Shown here in pieces: positions 12,091 through 23,989 of a DNA stretch of 64,000 nt; positions within the stretch are counted from its first letter, which is position 1, and the number at the start of each line of letters is the position of its first letter. The notes under the pieces were generated by a model. That model saw nothing but the letters and a program-made list of their open reading frames with translations, did not search any database and was not told the DNA's origin. This stretch comes from Panicum virgatum (Eukaryota; Streptophyta; Magnoliopsida; Poales; Poaceae). Where the stretch lies: contig NC_053149.1 in the NCBI RefSeq assembly GCF_016808335.1, forward strand, positions 36,906,118 through 36,970,117, read 5' to 3'. The translations under genes and the position numbers were made by a program.

Positions 12091-12784
12091 TTTTTTTCCA
12101 GACTTATCCGGCACCAATCCACCCACGCCTTGGCACCCAGCACCTTGCAAGCGCCGGCTCCCCCATCTCCCTCCGCCACGGCAGATTCCGCGCCCTCCCC
12201 CTTCGCGGTTCTCGCTCACCTTGCTGTGTAGGAGGTCCGGGCAGTGGCCACCGCCGCGCTGCCCCTCGCCCCGGGCTCCGGCGTGACCTTCGCGGGCGCC
12301 AACGCGGCCGACCCTCCTCCGCGCGTTCTCCGTCGAGCCGCCCCCCGGCGCGCCGCTCCGGCGCTAGCTCTCCGCGCAGGCCCCTCCAGTGGCGGCGGCG
12401 GCCCTTGCTCCGCCGTCCACAGCGCACCGGAGCCTGGACTCCATCACCGGCAGGAACTCGCGCTGGATTGAGTCAGCATCGACGCCACGGTAGCCGGGGA
12501 CCGCTTCCTGGAGATCCCCACGTGCGGCGCCAGAACCTGGAGGCACTCACGACCAGAGGATGAAGACGAGGGGAAAAGAGGAGACAGGAGAGACTGACAT
12601 GCGGCCCCACTCACAGGGTACAACGGACTATTTACAATAAAACATCTAATTTCTGGAGCTAGAGCTATATATTAGTCAAACATGTTTATCAAATCTAGAG
12701 TTTGTAGAGTGGAGCTGAAAAAACATGGAGATGCTATTCCGGAGTTATTTTTCTGGAGTTGGAGTGCTCCCAAACACGCTCTTA

Positions 12785-12964
12785 GATTTGCCCTATCCGC
12801 TGTTGTGCCTGGCTGCGATGGACTGTTATGCCTCACGCGGCAGCGCCTTGCCTCATAGAGTCCGACACATTGCGTGTTCGTGAACCCATGTCTTTGAGAA
12901 CACTGCGTGTTCATGAATCGACAGTGGATCCGTATATGTGATATTTTTTAACAGGCTACTTTCC
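12785..12964. other. Short spacer, nothing seen
   Basis: Sequence between the Harbinger-like right end and a possible LINE tail. It holds an imperfect repeat of the phrase cattgcgtgttcgtgaa / cactgcgtgttcatgaa (12869 and 12900). No gene. Confidence 0.4.
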
Positions 12965-13199
12965 AGAAGGTGTTTGTAGTGGCATCTCGGTTTTTAGAGC
13001 GGATGGTCAAGAATTTTTTTACCTGGGCACATAGATAGCGGCCGTCTAGTCTTAGGATTGACTGTTATAAGTACGTCCTTTTGTGTTTCGAATTATTTTG
13101 GGTTGTGTGCCGTTTGGCATAGGTCGGAAAAGATTCAAGTTATTGTATTAGCATGATGTAACTTCTTGAAATTAATAAAATTTCCTTTTTCCAAAAAAA
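12965..13199 (+). mobile_element. Possible LINE 3'-UTR fragment
   Basis: The stretch ends in aattaataaaatttcctttttcc followed by a run of A at 13192-13199. It has the phrasing of grass LINE 3' ends (a tagcggccgtctagt segment, then ggttgtgtgccgtttggc). No coding part and no clear target duplication were found. The call is from recognition and is tentative. Confidence 0.4.
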
Positions 13200-14090
13200 A
13201 TGAACCGACACCTAATCAAATATAAATAATTTGCACTTTTATAAACTGGCGCTTGACCAAATATAAATAATTTGACAAAATAAGTTGCTCAACCACTTGT
13301 CTCATAAAAATATAATTTACTGCTAGCGTAAGATTCAATTTTCATGGCAATAAAAACCTTGAGACCACCCACTCTTTCATTCACAAGGTACCATCCATGG
13401 GCAGGATATTCAAATACCACGTTCAGGTAAATGTAAATATAACCTTTATGCTAGCAAAGGGATGATTCAATCGAACAAGATTTCCACAAACCGGACAACT
13501 TTTAGTTCCTCAACAAAATAACATCCACTGGGAAGTAGACAAGGAACATCTTCATGTCAAGAGCACCAAAATCTGAGTTTTTTCAAAAGAACATCTACCT
13601 GTCAACAGACAAGGAACCAGCATACAAAAGAACATCTACTAGTCAACAGCTACAAATCTTGAGCTTTTCAAGTTACAGAACATTGAAGGCTTCAGACTCA
13701 AAAACTCCGAGTCACTCAAACCAGCATTAGACCAAAAATTTTGCCACTACCATATCAGGGTTTGTTTCCGTGAGCAACTTTTACAGAACTTTCTGGCATG
13801 CACAATCAAACCCAAGTGCTGCATGCATGTTCCAAGCTAGTTTACAGATCCATTCATGTGAAGATTTGGCATTCTTTCATTTTAGGGACGACCACTGCAC
13901 CAAACCATAGATACCTGCACTTAGTGCACTATGATATCATTTCCTTGTTTGAACCGATTAGGCAACAAATAGAAGGGTTGTTAATACTTCTAGGATCGAC
14001 TAGTGCACGGATCGAGCGGGTATTTCCTTTCTCTTTCTTTTTCATGAGTACAAAGGGGTCCTAGATCTAGAAAATAGAGTCCACAGAGGG
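13200..14090. other. AT-rich spacer, no gene
   Basis: Contains a short direct repeat of accaaatataaataatttg type at 13217-13275 and scattered phrases such as acatctac(c/t)(t/a)gtcaacag at 13600-13640. The open frame at 13798-14064 has no domain or codon bias and is not called. Confidence 0.4.
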
Positions 14091-14372
14091 AGAGAGGGAG
14101 AGACCATCACCACCAGCGCTTGAACTCGATCCGGCGGCCATCTCTGGTTCGCTGATGAAGATCTGCTCTAGGGCAGCGGCGAGTGACGCAGCAGCTTCAC
14201 AGTCGCGGCGGCGTTGTCGTGGACGACGGCGCCAACGGCGACAAGTCGAGGACGATGGCGGCGGCGGCGGTGGAGACGCCAGTGGAGTCGAGGACGACGT
14301 CTGGTGTGGCGCAGAGGCGGCGGCTTCCCGTTGCTTCTGCGAACCCTCAGATCGGGCTAGGGTTTTCCGGAG
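14091..14372. other. GC-rich leader-like sequence joined to a Copia fragment
   Basis: A GC-rich stretch resembling a plant 5' leader/first exon on either strand: a gagagggagagagac purine tract, a forward ATG at 14155 followed by an alanine/arginine-rich frame, and a reverse-strand phrase aaaaccctagccc at the junction. It adjoins, at about 14372, the RNase H end of a Copia pol fragment. No protein family is recognised. Confidence 0.4.
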
Positions 14373-15237
14373 TTATTTCTTTAACCATTCAACCTGCCAC
14401 GAGGCCTCATAACATGCCACAAATTCAGCGTACATCGTCGATGATGCAGTGACGCTTTGTTTGGAGCTTTTCCACGATATAGCTCCCCCTGCGAGTGTGA
14501 ACACATAACCGGACGTGGACTTTCGGTCATCGATGTCCCCCGCAAAATCTGCATCTTAGTATCCTTCTATCTCTAGGGGAATCGGATTTTCTGTATGTTA
14601 GCATGAGGCCTTTTGTGCCTTGCACATAACATAAAGCTTTCTTTACCATGATCCAGTGTGCCTGTCCTGGATTACTTTGATATCTGCCAAGTATCCCGGT
14701 AACAAATGCTAAGTCAGGGCGTGTACAAACTTGAGCATACTGTAGGCTTCCGACAGCTGAAGCGTATGTAACTGCTTTCATTTGATCGATCTCATACTGG
14801 TTCCTGGGACATTGAAATTTCCCAAATCTATCACCCTTGACTATTGGAGCAGGTGAAGGCTTGCACATATGCATACTGTACTTTTTTAGAACCTTTTCTA
14901 AGTATGCCTTTTGTGATAGTCTCAATACCCTCTTTGTTCTATCTCGGTGAATTTCAATTCCCAAAACAAATGAAACTTCACCAAGATCTTTCATATCAAA
15001 GTTTGAGGACAAGATTTTCTTTGTCTCCAATAGCAGACCAACATCGCTACTAGCAAGTAGAATGTCATCCACATACAGGATTAGGAAAATAAATTTTCTA
15101 ATTCTGAACTTTGCATAAATGCAATTGTCCTCCTCATTTTCTTTAAACCCAAATTTCCTTATGGTTTCATCAAACTTTAAATACCACTACCTAGAGGCTT
15201 GCTTTAATCCATAAATGGATTTCTTTAAGCGACACCC
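14373..15237 (-). pseudogene. Ty1/Copia pol fragment: reverse transcriptase C-terminal half plus RNase H
   Basis: Read on the reverse strand it begins GCRLKKSIYGLKQASR, goes through the catalytic YVDDILLASSD motif near 15080, KDLGEVSFVLGIEIHRD, ASAVGSLQYA and TRPDLAF, then RNase H motifs [16 protein letters not shown] and [11 protein letters not shown] near 14390-14540. Damage: TAG at 15187-15189 after QASR, a frameshift near 14590, and a stop before DADF. Gag, protease, integrase and LTRs are absent and both ends are abrupt, adjoining GC-rich gene-like DNA. It is a dead fragment of a Copia element. Confidence 0.9.
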
Positions 15238-15470
15238 CATATGTTCTTTTCCTCCCTGAGCCCCCGTGCCGACCCGTGCCGCACGCGCCGCCGTCCCTGA
15301 GTCCCGGCGCCTCCCTCGATGCCAGCGCCGGCCCCACGAGGAGCTGCCGCGCCGCCGTCGCGAGGAGCTGTCCTGCCGCCGTCGTGAGGAGGTCTGGCCT
15401 CCTACTCGCTGCTCTGCTCCTTTACGTGCCTGCATCTTAATCTAGATCAAGGTAATCCTTAGGTAACCCG
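15238..15470. other. GC-rich exon-like segment next to the Copia fragment
   Basis: GC-rich sequence with short repeats of gccgtcgcgaggagctg / gccgtcgtgaggaggt. It ends in ctagatcaag followed by gtaatcc, a plausible forward-strand donor at about 15452. It could be a 5' exon of a forward gene whose remainder I cannot find, or captured gene sequence. Confidence 0.35.
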
Positions 15471-18149
15471 CCCCCCTCCCCCTCCCCCCAATCTCGTTGG
15501 CCTGGACATCGATTTGTGCTAGCGTCCTTTAATTGATCTAGGATTGCACCATCTTTCTTAAATCAAATTGGTTCAGGATCAGGAGACGGTTCCCTAATTC
15601 ATCAGTTTTGGCTATTTCGATGCTCTTCCTATACATATAATTTTTACTGAAGAAATAGAATGAGGACCACTGAAATAGTTTGTGTATAAATTGTTTATGC
15701 ATAGAGCCTCGGCAGCAGCTCTTGCAATCCTTTTCTCATGTGCAGATTGCTGACCAGAGTCTTGAGTAAAAGAGTATACCTATATAGTCTTTATGTGCAG
15801 ATAATAAATGCACAGGGAGCCACTGCTACCTGCTACTGCTGCTTATGATTCTCAATTATGAATGAATTGTTACTGTCGAGAACTTAATGTTGAGTCATGA
15901 GCAGTTCAAGTTATCTGCATGGAGCTCTTGTGGTACCGTTTTGCTTTACAGGCATCTCTGAGTTGTTTTTCTTGACTTGCATACATCCAGTCCTCTAGTA
16001 ATGAGCACCTTAAGCCTTCATCTCCTAATTGTAATATGATGAATAAATGGTTTGGTTGAGCAAAACTATCCATGCCTCCAAATGTATCAAATGGACTCTT
16101 TGGAACCCCATAAATGTTTAGGAAAGAGTTCGTGCTTCCAGGTCAACATGTGTTAATCTAGTTGTTACTGTGATAGACTGATAGTGATGCTGCTTCCAGG
16201 CCAAATGTATCAAATAGTTTGCTGCTGCTGAAATGACAGTGATGCTCATTTTACTTCTTCCCTTTGAGATCTGTTTGTTACTGTTTGTTAGAAGAGATCA
16301 CTGTTTCATCAGACTAAGAAACCACACAAATTGATAGTATATGCAAGTTTGTCCTAAACTGATGGATGGGAACCTGCCACAAATGCAAGGGACAAGGAGG
16401 GCAGCAAGACCAACAGCAGCTCTGAAATATCACAGTATTAGGTTTAGACACGGAAGCACAATATTAATTTCTCTATTTCTGTGGTACTAATTAGAACAGA
16501 AATACATTATGGACAATTTTTTGGAATCTTGTGTTGCCTTCTTTTTTTGTTCGTGGGGTGTCATTGCTTTTTTTTTGGATGAACATGTTGACTTGGTGCC
16601 GTGCCATTTGTGTTGATCTTTGAAAGGATATTATGATTTATTTTTAACAGAAACTTGGTAATGTTTTTGGTGAGGTCAACACAGTCACACTCAAATTATT
16701 TCTACCTATCCTTTCTATGATTTGCCATACAAAAATGGAATTTGAGCAAAACAAGCTTCTTTACTCATATATGCATGCATAATAGGGTGATTTTCATGAT
16801 TCAAGTCTCGTCGTGGAAAACAAGCTGAGATTAATGCGGAGAATGATGGAGGGGCCTGTGGTAATGGTGACTTGGTGAGGGTGGAGAAGGGGATGGGAGC
16901 CCTTCTGCATACTTAAACCTCAATGGCAATGATGAGGTAATTCATTATCGCATATATCACCCTGCCAATGGGCTGGAATCCACGCTATACCCACCCCAGC
17001 CCATATGCAACATCAGATGATTATTTAACCCACCCCAACCTGTTAGTTGATATGCAAAATCCAAACCACACCAATCCATGATTTCCTTTCACCCCTATAT
17101 CTAACCAAACCAATGCTTTATCCATGGGTTCCACCCATTAAAAAACCATGGATTACCCACATGCCCCCACATGCCCCGCACACAGCATATCCACACAGGT
17201 TTTGGCGAGGGGGCGATATCACGTCGAATTGGGAGTGGATCCAAATAAAAAATCACAATGTATGCACACAGGTTTTGGCGGTGAGTGAATTGTGCCATAT
17301 GGCCATACATATGCTTACATGTGCCACTAGATACAACATAAATAAGACTCCGGCAGGTAAAGCTGCTGCTGCTGCAGGTCACTCTTATTGGGAAGGTAAA
17401 TAAATGCAGGTTTATACACTTCTTTTACTGCTGAGCCTCCGGTTCTTTGTTCTCCATATATCTGTCAAATTCAGCTTTGCCATTTGAGTTGCATATAGTT
17501 ATTCGGCCAGTATGGCCCAAGGAACATAAGGATGCCTCATTATATATATAGGAAACTTCACCAAATATGATGTTGCAATGCGGATGACTGAAGAAGAAAA
17601 ATGAATTCAGCGCTGCAGTAAGCTTACCTCATAAAGAGTCCTGAATAGACGCACATGGCTGCGCCAAATGAAACTGTTTGATCAAATTCCATCGAGTCAT
17701 AGACAGATGATTGCTGTAGTTCAAATGAAATTGGATGATGCATGTGTAAAAAAAAAACAGGTAAAGCTGCATTGTAGTCAGGCAGGGTATTGAGGATAAA
17801 CATTAGAAAGGTATCAGTACAGAACTTGATATGGCAAGAAACTTTAAGGAGGCTCGCGAATGCCAGAACAAATTAAGGCATGGGTACTATCGATATTGGT
17901 GGCCTGACCTATAACTAATATGTAAAGCTGAAGGTCGACATCCATCTATACATACAGAATCTGCACAGCTATTCAGTTCTCACTTACAATTAATATGAAA
18001 GCCAGGCACTATCTAATCACTCACAACACAAGATTACAAACGGGACCTTAGATAAAACTAAGTATACATGTGCCTTTTGATTTGTTTACAAGCTAAAGCC
18101 AAATATCTCCTTGGAATTAAGGTAGTACCATGCACGGCAAGGAAATTGA
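15471..18149. other. Long spacer without a supported gene
   Basis: Mixed AT-rich sequence resembling intron or intergenic DNA. A frame at 17047-17403 is open, but only because it is poor in stops; no domain. The phrase acaggttttggcg occurs at 17195 and 17267. The phrase (c)aggtaaagctgc occurs at 17355 and 17760. A TA run lies near 17540. I see nothing else. Confidence 0.4.
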
Positions 18150-18345
18150 AAATATTTCAGCATGTTCGGCTGAAGAATCTCTAACTGTCAGTTTCTAAAT
18201 GAAAGAGTTTATAGTTAGAGGGAAAGTCTGTAACCTATTTATTGCACATAATCCAAAAGATTCAGGTACGAAGTATGAAATTTGGATTCAGGTACAAAAT
18301 TAATTAAAACAAATTTCACAAGATGGCTAAACCAGTCATGCCATG
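18150..18345 (+). repeat. Direct repeat, left copy, flanking the split hAT gene
   Basis: The segment from atttcagcatgttc to cacaagatggctaa recurs in the same orientation at about 36965-37065. The left copy carries roughly 70 extra bases between tatttat and tttcacaag. The two copies flank hAT gene B and the Gypsy element inserted in it. Confidence 0.75.
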
Positions 18346-18599
18346 AGAGACAGAAAGACAGAACATATACCCTGTTCTAGGGAGATGCAAATGGAGTCAT
18401 AGTTATAACATACCTAATTCCATCGGTTAAGCCCCCACCGGTCCAGCTGATTCCACCTGTGGCACATTTTGCCCTGCACCAACCCCAGCAACTTCACTTA
18501 AGATCCCTGCATCCAAAAAAGAGAGGAACTTGGCTTAAGAGCAACAACTTCTCATCTCTGCATATTTCAAATAAGAATTTGGTGATCATTGAAGGTAAA
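18346..18599. other. 3' flank of hAT gene B, no gene
   Basis: Sequence between the direct repeat and the C-terminal end of the second hAT gene. The hAT terminal inverted repeat could not be located here. Nothing else seen. Confidence 0.35.
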
Positions 18600-19296
18600 A
18601 GAAACAGTGGGTACTTTCATCGTCCTTATCTTTATCTTGGACTATAGTGAGCCAATCTTTCGCACTAACTAAAGCCTCCTACATCTCAGATTTTGGCCTA
18701 CGAACAACTCGACAACGAGATTTGAAATCAGCTAATTCTTCTTCTAGTACCCTTTTCCCAAGCACAGGTGAACCAACAGTACAGATGCTTCCACTTGAAC
18801 TTGACACAAATGCTGAGCCATCACTCCTTGCAAATCGTTCATACTCATTGAAGTACTTCTTCAGCCAATCTTGTACTGATTTCGTACATTTATCAGCTTG
18901 ATCGAAACTGCTACATACTTTCTCATACCACATAATCAAACTTTCTTCTTGGATCTAAGATAGTGGCAATGACAATTACAACGTTAAAATCGTACTCTTT
19001 CCTTCTCCGGAGGCTAGACTCATTAGGTACTGGTTTAGGCTCCCAATATTTCGCAAATTTAACCTTCATTGCAGCAGCCAAATCTACCAAAACTTCATTA
19101 TTTTGCCATGTTGGATCATTCAAAGCATATCGAATAGAAAGCACTAATGGTAAGAATTTGTGCGAAGTTGGTTTTTGGTCAGCCGATACTAGATTTGTGG
19201 CTTCTTCAAAAGCCTTGAGAAATACACATATCGCTTCGGCTTTTGACCACTCTTCTTCATTTGGTGCAACTTCAAGATATTGTTCAGCATAAATAC
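18600..19296 (-). pseudogene. hAT transposase B, C-terminal part (split by Gypsy)
   Basis: The frame reads YAEQYLEVAPNEEEW at the Gypsy junction, then RNase-H-like hAT core sequence (FLKAFEEATNLVSADQ, LVLSIRYALNDPTW, MKVKFAKYW, VIVIATILDPRRK), a frameshift near 18930, then KSVQDWLKKYFNEYERF. The dimerisation domain is cut short: KSEM, a stop at 18679-18681, then EALVSAKDWL, so most of the segment normally found between these parts is deleted. It continues from the right-hand half at 35626-36686. Removing the Gypsy and one copy of aatac rejoins the frame exactly. Confidence 0.88.
19292..19296 (+). repeat. 5-bp target site duplication of the Gypsy (left)
   Basis: aatac at 19292-19296 equals 35621-35625 on the other side. 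Five bp is the standard LTR-retrotransposon duplication. Confidence 0.9.
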
Positions 19297-20709
19297 TGTC
19301 GGGTACCACGATTAGGGGCACCCTAATCGGGGTACTAGGATCGCTTTAAAAACACAAACACCTGTTAAGACAACTGGGCCCACGAAGGCCCACGGCCTGC
19401 TTCCCATCCGGAAGAAAGGAAAGGGCTCAAAGAAGCCCAGCATGCGGCCCATTCGCATCCCCCTCGGGCCCGCCGGACAACCTCCGCCTCGCTCGAGGGC
19501 TCCCCTCGGGACCCTCGACCGCGCAACACACCTCCGCCTCACTCGAGGGTAGCGGACCTATCCTCGAGCGGGTGACTCATTTCCGCCTCACTCGAGGCCG
19601 TCTCTCGGCACAAGGGACAAACAACCCCGCCGCCCAACCGACCGCCGTACGAAGGCATTAAAGGCCAACCACTCCGCCACGGCACCAAGGGCGGGCGGCG
19701 TCAGGCTGCCACTTCCACAGTGGATGTGACCGGGGTCCCATCCGCTGACTCCGGTCACCATTCCGCCATCCCGGATGCTGTAGCAGCACCTTGGGACCTG
19801 TAACGTGGGATAGGACAGGCTCGGCACTGCTCCCGTACCATTATGCCGACACCGACCATCCGGACTCACCTCCCCGCTGGGGAAGGGGTCCGGCGATGTC
19901 ACGTGTCCTTCCGAGAAGGGCACTCAGCACGCGCGGGCGGGGCCCCGGACCTCCCTCCTTGTGGAGTCCGAGACCTCCGCGCGTCCCCCGGACCTCCTAG
20001 TGTGCACGCTCGCACTCCGACCAGGGGGTCCAGGGCCGCCGCGCGCCCCGCTACCACTGCCGCTGGTGCAAGCAGGACCCTAATCCGTAGGGCCCACCGA
20101 ATGCCACCGCGCCGTATATAGGAGACCATACATCAGCGACGACCACGCTGCCTACAGGGACACTGCAGGACGGCCGGCGCGATCCTCGCAGAACCAAGGA
20201 TGAAATCCAGGACGACAGCGATGCGCGCCGCCTTCCCACAGTGTACTTCCTACAGTATCCAACCACTGTACCCTGCGATTCAGGGGAAAACGACGACTTC
20301 TATGCCCCCACTCATGTACCCCGCCCCTCCTTGTGACTATAAAAGGAGGGGGTGGGCTTCCTTTAGCCGGGGCGGCTGGCTGGTTAGTCTCTCTCTCTCT
20401 CTGGCTTCTCTTTTCCAAGAGGACGTTCAGGGACTACTGAGCACTCATCCGAGCTGACTCCACTTCTAGCAGAGACTTGGGAGCTTCCCTCCCTCTCTCG
20501 CCTTGCTTGTATCCCCTGCTACAAGCACTCCGGGTGCAAGATAATACAGTGCCCTCGCACACCCCCTTTGTTGGACGTTCGGCCCCGTGCCCGGAACCAG
20601 GATAAACCGCGCGTTGCTGTGTTGCCTCTTGCATCATCATCATCTGGGACGAGGAAGCACGCCGCATTTACTAGTTGGGATCCGGGCCCCCTGGGTCGGA
20701 ACACTGACA
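19297..20709 (+). repeat. 5' LTR of the Tat Gypsy
   Basis: Begins tgtcgggtaccacg and ends acactgaca. It closely matches the 3' LTR apart from scattered substitutions and an indel of about 50 bp. It holds many cctcgctcgagg-type phrases and a TATA box in tgactataaaagg, followed by a CT microsatellite. Confidence 0.95.
20338..20344 (+). promoter_or_regulatory. LTR TATA box (5' LTR)
   Basis: tataaaa in the context ccttgtgactataaaaggag, about 370 bases before the LTR end, with a (ct)n leader downstream. The same box occurs at 35253-35259 in the 3' LTR. It is the likely start of the genomic RNA. Confidence 0.7.
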
Positions 20710-20710
20710 G

Positions 20711-20730
20711 TTGGCGCGCCAGGTAGGGGG
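20711..20730 (+). other. Primer binding site
   Basis: ttggcgcgccaggtaggggg begins two bases after the 5' LTR, the position of the tRNA primer site. I did not identify the tRNA. Confidence 0.65.
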
Positions 20731-20775
20731 AGCGGCGTGACATTTTTCTCTCTTTTTCCCATTTGATCTCCAGGG

Positions 20776-23240
20776 ATGGCGGGCAGATCCAACCCATACC
20801 CCATAGGCGTTTCGGATCTGTTTCCAGCGGGACGCATGATCTCGTTTGGGAGTCTCGAGTTCAGGGCAACCGGCAACGGTTACCTCATGCAGCTCCTCTC
20901 CCCCGGACGCAACCCCGTCACCCCGACTTCACCAGCCCGGCGCAACAGGCGCTCGGGCCAACGTTCGCGACAGGCGCAGGTGGAGCGGCGTCGTGCGGCA
21001 CGCCACAACTCCCCCACGTGGGTCGAGGCTGGCATGTCGCTGCTCAGCATCACGACTAGCGGGGCCACCGCCTCGTCATCACGTGCCTCGGCGTCATCTG
21101 CGCCGACATCGTCACCTGCTGCGGCACTAGTGCCTCCCAGGGGGGCTCGACTTCGGCGTCGCCCTTCCCCTTTGGGATGCGCAACGCTACCGCCCACGCC
21201 TCATCAACCAGCGCTAACTTCATCGAGCATGAGGATCTACCGGGTCATCATCTTCTGTCGATCCACAGCCTCATCGCGTCGTCTTCTGACGAATCCTACC
21301 CCGAGACGGCGAGCTCGATCGCCGACGACGTCAACTTCTTCATGAACAACTTTACGGCCGAGAAGGCCGAGGACTACTCCGGGGTCCGCGACCCCGACGC
21401 TCTCCGCACGTTCCAGCTAGCGACGGCTTACTGCCTCACCTGCTCCGAAGACTCCAGCGAGGGGGATTTTGATCCTTCCCGAGAGTGCTTCATGGCGGAC
21501 CTCGCGGACGAGCAAAATGACAACGCCCCGAGCAACCACGAGGACGGCGGGGCGGACGCGCAGGCAAACCCACCGGTGGTGCCGCTTGCAGCCCCTTCTT
21601 CGTCAAGCTCGGCGGCGCGCCAAGCTCAGCTGGCACAGCTCAATGAGCTTCAAGCCAAGCTCGACGAGCAGCGTCAACAAACCCAGGAGCTGCGCGCCGC
21701 ACTCGAGCAGCAGCGTACCGTGCGTGGTGCACACGCCCAGGCGGCGGGACGTGTTGCACGGGAGCGCATCCTGGCCGACCACAACGTCGACAAATCTCTG
21801 GAGCTGAAGACGGCGGGCGAGAAGCTCGTCGCTGTGGCTTACCTACTCCAAGCTATGCCCGAGCCATCGACACCTTCGGGCCGCAACCTGCGCCGCGAGA
21901 CACAGGAGCTCATCGAGCAAGCTACCGTGCAGCAGGCCGAGAGTTCTGCGTCTCGTATGCGTTCGAAGGCCCCGGAGCAGCGTGATGGGACTGCGCACCA
22001 GGACCGTGAGGTTTCTGTGCACACACCCCCAGCTGGGAAGGGCAAGGCAGCCGTAACGCCCGGTGCGAAGGCGCCCTCGGTGCACGAGCGCATCGGGAGA
22101 GTTCCCGTAAGGGAGCGAATCCGCGACACTCATAGGCACGCTGGCGACGGCGACGCCCGCAACGTCATCGACGGCAGGAGGTACACCCTCGACGGGGTGG
22201 ATGCTTTGACCCCGAGCATGACAGAGGTGAGTCCCCGGAGCCTCCGGGCACCCGGGTATTCAGCCGGGAGATTCGAACTGCATCTTTTCCCCCGCGCTTT
22301 CGACAACCCAACACCCTCGTCAAATACTCGGGCGAGACTGATCCTGCAGTCTGGCTCAATGACTACCGCCTAGCGTGCCAGCTAGGCGGCGCGACGGAGG
22401 ACGCGGTCATCATCCGCAACCTTCCTCTTCATCTTGCTGACGACACACGAACGTGGCTCGAGCACCTGCCTGCGGATCAGATCCACAACTGGGCCGACTT
22501 GGTCCACATCTTCGTGGGCAACTTCCAAGGCACGTACGTGCGCCCTGGGAACTCCTGGGATCTCAAAGGGTGTTGCCAGAAGCCCCGCGAGTCCCTGCAT
22601 GACTACGTGCGACGCTTCTCCAAGCAGTGCACCAAGCTCCCCAGCGTCACCCACGTCGAGGTCATCAACGCTTTCCTTGAGGGTACGACCTGTAGGAACC
22701 TGGTGCATGAGCTCGTAAGAAGCCGACCCGTCAACACCAATGAGCTGTTCGACGCTGCCACCAACTACGCCGCCGGCGAGGAAGCCGTTGGTGCCATCTT
22801 CGACGACAAATTGAGCAAGCGCAAGGACGATGCGCCCGCGGAGGGTAGCAACGCCAAGCCCAACGCCCCCGCCAAGAAACAGAAGCGGGGGAGGAAGGGA
22901 AAGAAGCCGGTCCCACCGAACCAGCGTGGGTCAGGGCAGGCAGAGGACTCCGAGGAGGCCTTCGCCGCCGCCCCAGACTGCAAAGGACCTCGAGGCCCCC
23001 CTCGAGGCGGTGGTGGCCAATTCGACGACATGCTCAAGAAGCCGTGCCCTTACCACAAGGGCCCGGTCAATCATACCCTCGAGCAGTGCGAAATGCTCAA
23101 GAAATACTACAACCGTGTCGCGCATCGCGACGAGGACAAGAAGAAGGATGCTGGTGACAAAGGTGGAGATGACGAGTTCCCCCCAGTGGAGAACGCCTTC
23201 TTCATCTTTGGAGGAGCAACGACGAATATGACTTCTCGGC
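20776..23240 (+). pseudogene. Gypsy gag polyprotein region
   Basis: The likely start is ATG at 20776 (MAGRSNPYP), 66 bases after the LTR. The frame then changes near 21165-21180 to a long Ser/Ala/Gln-rich coiled-coil region (21177-22373), and again near 22340 into the retrotransposon gag domain (GNFQGTYVRPGNSW, SLHDYVRRFSKQC, ATNYAAGEEA), with a lysine-rich linker and a knuckle-like CPYHKGPVNHTLEQC near 23043-23090. Two frameshifts make it non-functional as it stands. Gag forms the particle that packages element RNA. Confidence 0.85.
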
Positions 23241-23989
23241 AGCGCAAGCATGAGCGCCGCGAAGTCTTTTCCGTCACCAAAGCCACGCCATCCTACCTCG
23301 ACTGGTCGAAGGATACCATCACCTTTGGCCGCGAGGACCACCCCGACTACGTCCTGCATCCAGGATGGTATCCGCTCATTGTCGACCCCATCATCTACAA
23401 CACTCGCTTCTCCAAGGTGCTCATGGACGGAGGCAGCAGCCTCAACATCATGTACGCCCCTACCTTGGAGCTCATGGGGATCGGACTGGACAAGCTTCGC
23501 CCCAGCAAGTCGCCATTCCACGGCGTCGCGCCGGGGAAGCGAGTCCAACCCCTCGGCCAGATCGATCTGCCTGTGTGCTTCGGCACAGCAGCCAACTTCC
23601 GCAAGGAGGTACTCACTTTCGAGGTGGTGGGGTTTCGGGGATCCTACCATGCCATCCTGGGTCGTCCTTGTTACGCCAAGTTCATGGCCGTCCCCAACTA
23701 CACCTACCTCAAGCTCAAGATGCCGGGTCCAAAGGGCGTGATCACCATCGGCTCTTCATTCGAGCACGCCTACGAGTGCGACGTTGAGTGCGTTGAGCGC
23801 GCAGAAGCTCAAGCGGAGGACGAGGCCCTCGCAGCCACCCTCGACAAAATGGCAAGCGAGGCCTTGGACTCCACGCACCGACACGCCGGGAGCTTCGAAC
23901 CCGCCGAGGATATCAAGAAGATGCCCCTCGATCCGAACCACTCCGACGACAAGGCGTTGCAGATCAGCGCCAACCTCGACGGCAAATAG
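23241..23989 (+). pseudogene. Gypsy aspartic protease
   Basis: It continues the gag frame. The active-site loop is LMDGGSSLNIMY near 23424-23460 (the DGG form usual in Tat elements), and the second hydrophobic-Gly flap-like motif is AILGRP near 23653. A TAG at 23987-23989 ends the frame just before reverse transcriptase, and the downstream frame differs, so the polyprotein is broken here. The protease would cut gag-pol. Confidence 0.85.

Larger units (their letters stand above)
8498..12106 (-). mobile_element. hAT transposon A, complete boundaries
   Basis: The element starts tagggctggaaa at 8498 and ends tttccagactta at 12106, giving imperfect terminal inverted repeats TAGGGCTGGAAA / TAAGTCTGGAAA. 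It is flanked by an exact 8-bp direct repeat, tccggcac, at 8490-8497 and 12107-12114; 8 bp is the diagnostic hAT duplication. Subterminal arrays of (g)gctcg lie inside both ends. The transposase gene is on the reverse strand (9081-11346). The insertion lies within the Harbinger-like element. Confidence 0.92.
8152..12781. mobile_element. PIF/Harbinger-like element interrupted by a hAT element
   Basis: The left end reads aggcgtgtttgg at 8152. The right end reads ccaaacacgctc, ending at 12781, which is gagcgtgtttgg in reverse. Both are flanked by TTA (8149-8151 and 12782-12784), the 3-bp duplication typical of PIF/Harbinger elements. The inverted similarity continues inward as actccnnnaactccaac-type sequence on both sides. 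Without the inserted hAT element the length is about 1 kb, and no transposase is visible, so this looks like a non-autonomous (large Tourist-like) copy with a GC-rich interior (8400-8497 and 12115-12590). Confidence 0.75.

Noticed and set aside
17047..17403. Open forward frame of 118 codons
   Set aside because: No domain or codon bias. The opposite strand is also open over the same stretch.
20434..21197. Reverse-strand frames over the 5' LTR and gag start
   Set aside because: The same frames recur in the 3' LTR and are shadows of LTR and gag sequence.
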